DNA from: Nemophila menziesii
Lineage: Eukaryota; Streptophyta; Magnoliopsida; Boraginales; Hydrophyllaceae
Length of the DNA stretch: 64,000 nt
Assembly: GCA_029959085.1 (NCBI GenBank)
Contig: JARWIR010000010.1
Span: 32,170,731-32,234,730, forward strand
Reading direction: 5' to 3'
Position 1 is the stretch's first letter. Every line of letters starts with the position of its first letter. The position numbers and the translations under genes are program-made. Positions 1 to 9,261 of this stretch are shown here, in pieces. The notes under the pieces were generated by a model. It saw only the letters and a program-made list of their open reading frames with translations. It was not told the DNA's origin and did no database searches.

Positions 1-47
1 TTCGATTAGCATTTGCATTTATATTTAGAACACACAAAGGACCACCA
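1..47 (+). repeat. 3' end of 5' LTR of element A
   Basis: Essentially identical to 7397-7443 and ending in CA (ACCACCA). It is followed by a 6-bp spacer and the primer binding site, as expected for the junction between a 5' LTR and internal DNA. Confidence 0.88.
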
Positions 48-53
48 AGTTTT

Positions 54-71
54 TGGCGCCGCTGCCGGGGA
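54..71 (+). other. Primer binding site, tRNA-Asp type
   Basis: TGGCGCCGCTGCCGGGGA matches the complement of the plant tRNA-Asp 3' end except for one T-to-C change. A tRNA-Asp primer is typical of Athila-lineage elements (family knowledge). Confidence 0.85.
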
Positions 72-190
72 CGGTAGCGTGTGACCACGGTGTTTATCCT
101 TTAGTGATAGTTGCATTTATTTTTATATTTGTTTTTATCAGTTTTACGCTTTTTGCTTGTTTAGTTTTCTCAGGTTTTTAGGTTTGGTGT

Positions 191-1360
191 ATGCGAAGAA
201 GGCTCAGATTTGAACCGCTAGTTCAAATCCTTGATAATCCGGATTCGTTAATCAGACTTGCAAATAAGAAAAGAAGAGAACAAGAGGAAAGAGAAATGGC
301 GAATATTCAAGATCCATGGTTTACTAATGGTCCACCAGAAGTTCCATTCCGTGCTCCTGCTATAGGAGTAGGTGCTCCAGATATAAATGTTCCGAAGTTT
401 CGTCCAGATCCGGGTATGATAGCTCAATTCCAAAACTTTGGAAATTTTCGTGGTAGAGTTGGAGAAGATCCTCTTAGAGCGATACAGAAATTCAAACAGA
501 TATGTGATTCTTACATCACACAAGGAGTTTCAAAAGAACAGATGTACTACGATGTGTTTAAATTTTTTGTTATTGATGGAGCAAGTGAATGGCACGATAT
601 GCAAGATCCGACGAAAATTACTAATTGGGATCAATTAGAGATTGCTTTCTTTGACAGATATTACCCAAGTAACATGAGGTTAGATGCTGAATTAGAGTTG
701 ACGCAGTTCCGTCAAGAATATGATGAAACTTTGGGTAGGAGTTGGACAAGATTTCAGATGTGCTTACGTAGAGTCCCCAATCATGGCTTTTCAGAACAAC
801 AACAATTAAAAATATTTTATAGAGGCCTTGATGGGACTTCAAGAGAGAAATTGGATATGCTATGTGGTGCAGGTTTTCTTCAAGTTCAACCCGCTCATGC
901 AAAGATCATCTTAGAGAGAACAGTCAAGAATGAAGTTGGGTGGAGTTCAGTAAGAACACCAGTTAAAAGAGTGAATAATGTTGATATGGAAGAAAAGTTT
1001 GCTACGCTAGAGACAAAGCTTCAGACCACACTAGAACAACAATTGAGACAACTTACTCTAGCCGTGAAAGAAGGTTTCTCGAATAAAAGAGGTGAGGTAA
1101 AGGTTGCACAAGTGGTATATGGATGTGAGTATTGCGGTGTCAATGATCATAGTTGGGAAAATTGTCAAAATAATCAAGAATCCGTGATGTTTGTGTCCAA
1201 TAGAGGTAACTTTAATTCAAGTGGTAATGGATATCAGCCTAACAGAAACCATCCGGGGTTTCAATACTCAAATCCTGATGGGGCAGCAAATCCTACTTAT
1301 GCGTATCAGCCGCGTCCCCAAGGTAACAACTACAATCCAAGACCACACAACAATTACTAA
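191..1360 (+). CDS. gag: Athila-like Gag (element A), ends at an in-frame TAA
   Basis: A 389-residue frame that would form the capsid/nucleocapsid part of the particle. The capsid-type Retrotrans_gag region lies around residues 90-250 (IDGASEWHDM, LEIAFFDRYYP, IFYRGLDGTSREKLD). A CCHC zinc knuckle follows (CEYCGVNDHSWENC, about residues 312-325) and then an Asn/Gln/Pro-rich tail. The stop at 1358-1360 falls in the middle of the Gln/Asn-rich linker. The same frame stays open to 2908, so the stop looks like a CAA-to-TAA change, or a readthrough stop, rather than a natural end. The ATG at 191 is the first in frame after the primer site. Confidence 0.85.
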   Translation: MRRRLRFEPLVQILDNPDSLIRLANKKRREQEEREMANIQDPWFTNGPPEVPFRAPAIGVGAPDINVPKFRPDPGMIAQFQNFGNFRGRVGEDPLRAIQKFKQICDSYITQGVSKEQMYYDVFKFFVIDGASEWHDMQDPTKITNWDQLEIAFFDRYYPSNMRLDAELELTQFRQEYDETLGRSWTRFQMCLRRVPNHGFSEQQQLKIFYRGLDGTSREKLDMLCGAGFLQVQPAHAKIILERTVKNEVGWSSVRTPVKRVNNVDMEEKFATLETKLQTTLEQQLRQLTLAVKEGFSNKRGEVKVAQVVYGCEYCGVNDHSWENCQNNQESVMFVSNRGNFNSSGNGYQPNRNHPGFQYSNPDGAANPTYAYQPRPQGNNYNPRPHNNY

Positions 1361-2908
1361 GGAGGACAGAATCAAAATTATGTTCAGAGACAAGCTCCTC
1401 AAGACAATTATGATGACACAATGAATCAGAAGGCCTTACCTGCCCATCCGCAAGAAGGAGTTACTCTTCAGAAAACAGTTGAGAGTTTAATTGCTCTTCA
1501 AACACAAGCTATGGAACGTCAAAACGCAGTTGAAGCAAGTATGAAGTTGTTCCAGAATCAGCTAAGTCAAATTAACAAACAACTGAATCAACGTCCACAA
1601 GGGCAACTCCCTAGCGATACTGAGAATCCAATCCAAATCGAAGACTGTAAAGCTATTACTCTCAGAAGTGGTAAGAACCTTCCTCCACCTCCTTTCCCGG
1701 TTATGAAAGAAAAAGAAGTTAGAAAAGAGAAAGAGGTGGTGAATGGAGAAAAAGTAGTTGAAGTGGAAGAAGTGGAGAGGTCTAACGAGATTCTGAAAAA
1801 GAAAAATGATATTATAATCAATCGTCCACCTCCACCATTTCCATCAAGAGTTCAAAAGAAGGGTGATATGGCTGAGTATCAAAAATTCTTTAACAAGGTA
1901 AGAGGTCTTAGCATAAATATTCCGTTGCTAGAAGCTATTCGAGATGTGCCCAAGTATGCTAAGTTTCTGAAAAGAGCCCTCACCAACAAACGGCCATATT
2001 GTGATAATGAGATGATTGGTCTTCCTGAAGAATGTAGTGCTATTTGTCAAGGTAAATTACCTCCAAAGTTAGTTGATCCTGGGAGTTTCACAATTCCGAT
2101 ATCTATTGGTAATGAGTGGAGAGGAAAAGCACTATGTGACTTGGGTGCAAGCATAAATCTTATGCCCAAATCGATCTTTGACAAGCTTAATATTGAAGCA
2201 AGACCCACTTCTATGGTCTTGCAAATGGCGGATCGATCTCTTGCACATCCAGAAGGCCGAATCGAAGATGTCCTCGTTAAGGCAGGTACGTTAATTTTTC
2301 CCGCTGATTTCATTATACTTGATTACGACGCGGATAGGAATGTCCCCATTATTTTGGGAAGACCATTCCTAGCCACGGGGCGTACCTTGATTGATGTAGA
2401 AAACGGCGAAATGATTATGAGAATCCAAGACGAGGAGATGAAGTTTAATGTGTTTAGACCTATGAAGTTTCCGGATTCCAAGGAAGAATGTTTTCGTGTA
2501 GATGTAATGGAGCCGGTAAGAACAAAGCCAATTAGTGTTGTGGAAACCTTAGGGGTGGAGGAAAAAGAACTAAGAAAGAAACCACCGATCAAAGTTCCTC
2601 CAAATCCTAAGAGAAATCCACCACTCAATCATGCGAAGAAGAAAGAGAAAACACGTGTCACGAAGGTTCCAAAGGAACCTAAGAAGGAAAGAAAGAAAAA
2701 GGAGTTCAAAGTAGGCGAAGAAGTTGCTATGAAAAAGCCTAAACCTCCTCCAAAGACATGTGAATCAAAGAACTCTTGGCTAGGACCATTCGTGGTTGCT
2801 AAGGTAATCTCAGATAAGTTAGTTGGAATAAAAGCTAAGGGTTGTAAATTCCGAGTTGCAAATATTGATAACCTCACTCACTGCTGGGGAGGTTATGTGA
2901 ATGACTGA
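1361..2908 (+). CDS. pro: Protease region fused to an integrase-C-terminus-like tail (element A)
   Basis: Same frame as the upstream Gag and separated from it only by TAA 1358-1360. The first internal ATG is at 1421 (495 residues from there). Counting from that Met, a coiled-coil-like region is followed by a retropepsin domain at about residues 220-340 with the catalytic triplet in CDLGASINLMP and the flap-side ILGRPFLATGRTLID, both classic for Athila. After a Lys-rich linker the last 60 residues (FKVGEEV, SWLGPFVVAKV, FRVANIDN) resemble the end of a Ty3/Gypsy integrase. RT, RNase H and the integrase core are missing, yet the frame is kept, as in an in-frame deletion derivative. Confidence 0.8.
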   Translation, partial: GGQNQNYVQRQAPQDNYDDTMNQKALPAHPQEGVTLQKTVESLIALQTQAMERQNAVEASMKLFQNQLSQINKQLNQRPQGQLPSDTENPIQIEDCKAITLRSGKNLPPPPFPVMKEKEVRKEKEVVNGEKVVEVEEVERSNEILKKKNDIIINRPPPPFPSRVQKKGDMAEYQKFFNKVRGLSINIPLLEAIRDVPKYAKFLKRALTNKRPYCDNEMIGLPEECSAICQGKLPPKLVDPGSFTIPISIGNEWRGKALCDLGASINLMPKSIFDKLNIEARPTSMVLQMADRSLAHPEGRIEDVLVKAGTLIFPADFIILDYDADRNVPIILGRPFLATGRTLIDVENGEMIMRIQDEEMKFNVFRPMKFPDSKEECFRVDVMEPVRTKPISVVETLGVEEKELRKKPPIKVPPNPKRNPPLNHAKKKEKTRVTKVPKEPKKERKKKEFKVGEEVAMKKPKPPPKTCESKNSWLGPFVVAKVISDKLVGIKAKGCKFRVANIDNLTHCWGGYVND

Positions 2909-3140
2909 TAAATGAGGTAACCCGTCGAGCTTAACGACGTTAAACAAAAGCCAATTTCTTGTATATTAGTCTAAGTTTTTATTTTTTGCAATTTAGATTA
3001 GTTTGATTTTCGTAATTTTAGTGTTTATTATTAAGAAATGAGGAAGGGAAGTTGTTTTTGATGATTTCAGGGATAAAAAGGTCATGAGTTTGGGGTCGAA
3101 AGGGCGAAAATAAGAGAAAATTTGTGGTGTTCCAGGGGCC

Positions 3141-3500
3141 AAACCGGGTCCCCGCATTTGCAAATGCGGGTACCAGGTTTCGAAAGCTAAAAATTCTACA
3201 TTCTGACCCTGCGTCTTGGGTCCCGCGTTTTCCCGCGTTTTGCTGCGTTTTGCTGCGTTTTGGATTCGCGCCATCGACGCAAACCGGGGCCCCGCATTTG
3301 CAAATGCGGGTACCCGGTTTCGGAGCTGTAACTTTCCAATTTCTCTGACCCCGCGTTTTGGGAGGTCGCGTTTTGGTGCGTCTTGGCTCGCGCCATCGAC
3401 GAGAATGCGGGTACCCGCATTTGCAAATGCGGGCACCCGGTTTCGAAGGGCAATTCTCTGACCCCGCGTTTTGGGTCCCGCGTTTTGGCTGCGTTTTGAG

Positions 3501-3532
<32 letters not shown>

Positions 3533-3680
3533 TTTATTGCGTCATTTCAGACGCCCAAAAAAAATTATTAAAAAAAAAAAAAAAAAAAAAAAATCTTTTT
3601 CGCGTCGACACAGCGACGCGAAACTGGGGCCCCGCATTTGCAAATGCGGGTACCCGGTTTCATCTGTGACAGGGCCGTTT
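3141..3680. repeat. Four copies of a 20-bp perfect palindrome in GC-rich tandem units
   Basis: The core CCCGCATTTGCAAATGCGGG occurs at 3151-3170, 3291-3310, 3414-3433 and 3631-3650. Each is flanked by AAACCGG-type and ACCCGGTTT-type arms that lengthen the inverted repeat to about 40 bp. Between cores lie repeated CCCGCGTTTTGG blocks and poly-A runs. The stretch is far richer in GC than its surroundings and is non-coding. A related AACCGGGAACCCGG duplicate lies at about 5200-5240. Confidence 0.9.
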
Positions 3681-4018
3681 TGAAGCTTTTTAGCCCTAGA
3701 TTTTTACCTCCTTCAACCCAGCCTCCAAAAACACTCCCAAAACCCAGAATTTCCTGAACATCATCATCAACAACCACACAATCCTCAAATCCTACCCTCT
3801 TTCACCACAATAACATACACTCAATTCATCTCCTATCCAAAGCACCATGGAATTCCCACTTTTGTTCAATTGTTCTTCATCCGAGCTTCAAATAAAATCC
3901 AATTCCCTCTTCCCACACATCAATTAGCCTTTACCCATCTCATATTCCACCATACTCTTCACGTCTTAAACCTCAAAACATCAAAGTTCTAAGCCTTAGC
4001 TTCTCACTATTTGAAGTT

Positions 4019-4327
4019 TTGAGTTTGGGGTGGAAAGAGATGCTTATCAGAACCGTTTTCATGTGTGCTTATCAAAGGAACTCTCAAAGAAACAGAAACG
4101 CTTTTGGTGCTATTCAAGAACAAGCTATTGAGATTCCTATTTCACGTTTCAAACACAAGACTGAAGAGGTTCAAATTAAGGCAAATCCGAAGAAGAGGAA
4201 AGTGATTGAGGAACCTAAAAGTGAGGAAGAAAATGATCCGTTGATGAGTTGGAATCAAAAATCAAGGTGTTGGAAGAGAATCAGGATACGAGGTGTGCTA
4301 TTTTGGGAAACGTTACAAACGAGCTGA
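4019..4327 (+). CDS. Small hypothetical ORF downstream of protease (element A)
   Basis: A 102-residue, Lys/Glu-rich frame in the region where Athila elements carry an extra or env-like ORF. I see no membrane segment or recognisable domain. Short C/A-rich leader-like sequence precedes it, and GC content is ordinary. It may be a decayed remnant of an extra ORF, or chance. Confidence 0.25.
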   Translation: MSLGWKEMLIRTVFMCAYQRNSQRNRNAFGAIQEQAIEIPISRFKHKTEEVQIKANPKKRKVIEEPKSEEENDPLMSWNQKSRCWKRIRIRGVLFWETLQTS

Positions 4328-4329
4328 AC

Positions 4330-5865
4330 TTTATTTGTTCAATGCACAACGTACGATGTCTAGACGCGAGATAAAGTTCAGGGACGCAACACCGACAACC
4401 AGCCTCGCGCTGGTTCAGATACGTTTTCTAATCCTTCTCATTTAGTGTATATTATTTTATTGCTTTGAGTCTTTTCGAGTCGTGGGGACACGACTCATTT
4501 TTGAGTTTGGGGTGGGGTTCGTTGCCTCATCCCAGTTTTTATGTGTTATTCGTTTTATTTGCTTTCAATAAAATAATTTTCGGAGTTGCGTTTGACTGTA
4601 GAAATTTTTAAATATCCCTTTAAGCATACTCTTGATAAATCTATGATAGTAAATAGTGGACTTTAGGGATTGATATAAAACGCACTTACAATTGCATGCG
4701 AACATAGGTAATTGATAGGAAAAATTAATAAACAATGCAAATGAAGTAAGCTTGTACTCAAGGAATATGTTTGGTGTGTAGAACGTGAAATCCTAATTAG
4801 TAGAGAACCCACCTAGATATGAACTAAAGACAAGCTATGTACTTAGGAAAATGATAGGGGCAGTTCTTTGTTAGCCATTTGTGCCTTTTTAGCCTTCTAT
4901 CCCTTGTATTAATTATTATCCGTCTTAGCCCACTTTGAGCCTTTAGCCTTTTCTTTGTAGCCACGATATAAGCCATTATCCCTTAGATTATTAGGCATGA
5001 CCATATGACCCGCACTTGAATCACAATCCTGAGACATGTCTCGAGCTTGAGTTTGGGGTGGTGGGACCACATATGGGGAATTTAATGAGTTGGGATTGAT
5101 GTGATTTGTATTGTAGCACAATTGCAGATGATATATACTTGTAACTCTTTGCCGGGAATGAAAAAAAAAAATGAAAAAAAGAAAAAAATCCATACAGTAG
5201 GAACCGGGAACCCGGATTCGTCAAAACCGGGAACCCGGTTTGCTCCTGTACAAAAAAAAGAGAAGAAAAAGAGAAAAGAAAAGAAAAAGAAAAATATGAA
5301 TGAATAAAACATCCGGCAAAGTGGAATTTTCTGAAAATCATCTTATTTATAGTGGGTAGACATGGGACGCTAAATTATTGCGTATATGGGTGAGTGAGAA
5401 CATCTTTTGAGCGTTAACTCAAGCTCGAGGACATTGTTGATGGTAAGTGAGGAGAGAGCCACAAGCTCACTTCAAATTCACCAAATATACATCCACACCC
5501 GTCCTTAAGCCAATATTATAACCGAAGACCTCGTGATTCCTAGGTACATAGTGAATTTATGATTCTGTTGATAGGTTATATACTAGGTGGAGCGTTCAAA
5601 GCGAGTTAGGATTAATGACCACCCTATAGCCATCATACAGATATGAGTACAAGTGTAACCTTCAAGCATTGCGACTTTAATTTTATGATTGAGATTATTT
5701 ATGTTTGATGTTGCATGATTAGTGTATGTGTATGTTAGTTCTTAAAGTTTTGCTATATGAGATTTATCTTTAGAATTGCTTTAGGTTTATTTGCTAAGCT
5801 TCTATTTGTTCTTGCGTTTACTTCTACCCCTTTGTTTTGTTTTACTTTGTCGGGACGACAAAGGT
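4330..5865 (+). other. 3' non-coding region of element A
   Basis: No credible gene. Its reverse complement is recognisable, diverged, at 33895-35650 and 58030-58740, so it is a conserved part of the element family. It contains oligo-A/G tracts and the AACCGGGAACCCGG direct repeat at about 5200-5240. Confidence 0.7.
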
Positions 5866-5880
5866 TTGAGTTGGGGGTCT
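5866..5880 (+). other. Polypurine tract of element A
   Basis: The purine-rich run ending GAGTTGGGGGTCT abuts the LTR start TGATGTCTCCC. It is the expected site for plus-strand priming. Confidence 0.7.
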
Positions 5881-7443
5881 TGATGTCTCCCTAATTGTTC
5901 TTATTTTCGACCCTTGGGAGACATCATTTTTGGTGTTTATTTAATTAATTTGATAGACTTTTGGACTAAATATGCAATAATCCGGAATTCCCTTTTTATT
6001 TCTAGCATTTTTAATTTATTAAACTTTTGCGCGTAATATTGGTATTTTTAGTGTAAAGTTTACAGGTTTTAGATGTTAGCTAGGAGAGGAATCCGAGGAG
6101 AAGGTCAAAGATCGTGAATTAGAGTCAAGACATGAAGACAAATCCCGAAGATATTATTTTTAGAGCTGAAAATCCACTTTCCAGGCCATAGATTGCTGAT
6201 TTCGAGGTGCTTAAGCGATGATTTAGCCGCTGACCTTTGAAGAGAAATCATTCCTTATCGAGTTACAGAACTTTAGCAACTGGAATGAGGTCAATCGGAG
6301 TTGTAACGCATCGGGAAAAGCTGTTTTAGTGAAGGCCTATCATCAGTTACGGGATTTTGGGCTTAGAAAGTGGGCTTGGACATTTAATTAGGCTTTTATT
6401 TTCTGGTCCAAGCCCTAGTCCGAATTTGCACTTATAAAAGGAGGTCTGGACTTCTATTTTTCATACAATTCACATTCCACAAGATTAAACACCAGAGAGA
6501 AGCAACAGAAGGAAGAAAGAAGAAGCTACAAGAGCTGGAGAGGGTCTATATCTCCGTTCGTAATCATTCCTATTCCGGAAATTAGGTTTTTCTTATCTTT
6601 AATTTTGTAATCAAATATGAATTCCTTTATTTTTAATTTAGTATTTCTTTTTAATATGAGCTAAACAATTGATAGTGCTTGAGAACAAATAATGGGTGAA
6701 TCCCAATCTTATTAATTAACGAATGTTGAATTTGGGTTTTTATTGAATTAAACTAAATTAGGGCTTTTACTCTTTTCAATAAATTGAGATTATTTTACTG
6801 TTTTTGGAGTAGCTAACTAAGAACAGGTGTTAGTATCTAGGCTATTCCAATTAGTGGCGATTGGATCATCCTGACGGAGGGTTTAGGTACAGAACCATTT
6901 ATTCAATCTAGGATAGAAGTTAATGATTCTGACGAGCTTAGCTAATCCTAGGGCCAATGAGGTAATAAAACTTAATCATCCAACGGTGGATCATATTTAC
7001 CCTGACGGGACTAGTGACACTTTAGGATCGCCTTATAGTCCACCCTGACGGGGGTATAAGGAATTTAGAATCCCGACCATTGTAATTAACTAATTTAGCC
7101 CTTAAACAACATAAGTTAGGAAATAGGATTGGGAGGATCCTTGCGTTCTCAGGTGCTACATCTCATATTGCGTTTTACATCATTTTCCTTGCGTCTTAGT
7201 TTTTACTTGCATTTTAATATTTGTCTTTCATTTACTTAGTCTTATAACAAAAACCAAACAAACATATTATTGTCTTTTATTTTCATAAGTGCATCAATCA
7301 CTATTTGTTAGACATTGTGATCAACCATTCCGTCCTTGGAACGAATCTGATTTATCAGTTATACTACTTGGGACAACCGTACACTTGCGGTTGTGGTTCG
7401 ATTAGCATTTGCATTTATATTTAGAACACACAAAGGACCACCA
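5881..7443 (+). repeat. 3' LTR of element A (1563 bp)
   Basis: Begins TGATGTCTCC and ends ACCACCA; the last 47 bp match window bases 1-47. A 10-bp inverted repeat (5881-5890 with 5917-5926) lies at the start. Four TGACG-containing motifs (CCTGACGGG-like) lie at 6872, 6930, 7003 and 7046. A TATA-like TTATAAAAGG occurs at about 6430, a plausible U3/R promoter. Confidence 0.88.
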
Positions 7444-7452
7444 GTAAACGAT

Positions 7453-8505
7453 ATGGAATTTAATCTTTTGGAAAAGTCGTCTTCTACTCGACCTCCACTT
7501 TTTGTAGGAAATTACTATTTTGCTTGGAGAACAAAAATGGAGGAATTTATCAAAGCCGAAGATCCCGATCAATGGAGAATCGTCATGGAAGGTCCATTCG
7601 TTCCTTATAAAGAGGAGCTAAATGAAGCGGGAGTTCTTAAGCTAAATCAAGAAGAAAAAGATTTTGATGAACTCACCATTGAGGAAAAGGCTAAGCTCAC
7701 TCAAAATGCAAAACCGATGTACACTCTCATTCGTGGAATTTCCGAAGAAATTTTCTCACAAATGTTAGATTGTAAATCCGCAAAAGAACTTTGGAATCGT
7801 TTGGAGTTGTTATATGGAATTGTCGGAAATGACGAAGAAGAAGAAGTCTTAATCCATGATGAATCTCATGACAATTCTAAACCAAATCATGAGGTAGCAC
7901 TCTATCCTAACTCTTTATCTCTTCCTTATAATTATGGTGATATTAGGCAAATTTCATCCCTTCTCAAAATTCTTGATTCTCAAATCCATTTGAATAATCT
8001 TATGTTAAAAAAGGGTAAAGTTGAGCTAAAGAATTGTTTTAAATGTTGTATCACTTTGGATGATATTCTTGGCAATACTAAAAACCCGTGTTTTGAAAAC
8101 ATTTTTTCTTCAAATAAATGGCAACATCCTATGAAGAAAAATTTAGAAGGTTTTTTAAAATTGGATGAAGCTTTTTCCCTCGCTCTTGAAACTTTAAAAA
8201 ATCATCCTTTTACAAATGTCACTCCTTTTGATCCAAATGGCTTTTTTAAAGAAAAATTATTTTTAAGTGATAATTTGGATATTGGAAAGAATGTGGGATC
8301 TTCATGTTCAAAACCCTCACATAGTAGCTCTACTCGAAAAAGAAGTTCTTGCAATTATTGTGGTAAACCCCGTCATCATGCTTCTACGTGTCATTACCAT
8401 GAACAACTTGAAAGTGGATCTTTGATACCTTCATGGGAAAAACCAATATGGATCGTGACAAATGCTAACAACATTTCCGGATCCATTCCACCTCGGTTAC
8501 CATAA
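7453..8505 (+). CDS. gag: Copia-type Gag (UBN2-like) of element B
   Basis: I start it at ATG 7453; the frame is also open upstream into the LTR of element A, giving a fortuitous chimeric start at 7393. It is about 350 residues. The N-terminal motif GNYYFAWRTKMEEFIKAED is typical of DUF4219/UBN2 Gag proteins, followed by KSAKELWNRLELLYG. A CCHC knuckle (CNYCGKPRHHASTC) lies near the C-terminus. The predicted role is particle formation and RNA binding. There is no linked pol frame. The middle third, normally a continuous UBN2 domain, is AT-rich and diverged. Confidence 0.75.
   Translation: MEFNLLEKSSSTRPPLFVGNYYFAWRTKMEEFIKAEDPDQWRIVMEGPFVPYKEELNEAGVLKLNQEEKDFDELTIEEKAKLTQNAKPMYTLIRGISEEIFSQMLDCKSAKELWNRLELLYGIVGNDEEEEVLIHDESHDNSKPNHEVALYPNSLSLPYNYGDIRQISSLLKILDSQIHLNNLMLKKGKVELKNCFKCCITLDDILGNTKNPCFENIFSSNKWQHPMKKNLEGFLKLDEAFSLALETLKNHPFTNVTPFDPNGFFKEKLFLSDNLDIGKNVGSSCSKPSHSSSTRKRSSCNYCGKPRHHASTCHYHEQLESGSLIPSWEKPIWIVTNANNISGSIPPRLP

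Positions 8506-9261
<756 letters not shown>

Larger units (their letters stand above)
1..7443 (+). mobile_element. Non-autonomous Athila-like Ty3/Gypsy element (element A), 5' LTR mostly outside window
   Basis: Bases 1-47 repeat at 7397-7443, so the window opens in the last 47 bp of a 5' LTR and the matching 3' LTR ends at 7443. Order: LTR end, tRNA-Asp type primer site (54-71), Gag and protease reading frame (191-2908), a 3-kb non-coding stretch with GC-rich palindromes, polypurine tract (about 5866-5880), 3' LTR (5881-7443). The protease has the Athila signature (CDLGAS, ILGRPFL). Reverse transcriptase and RNase H are absent, so movement would need a helper element. The left target duplication is outside the window. 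Confidence 0.9.

Noticed and set aside
4909..5341. Minus-strand Phe-rich ORFs
   Set aside because: Translations of A-rich and GA-rich tracts in the retroelement 3' region.
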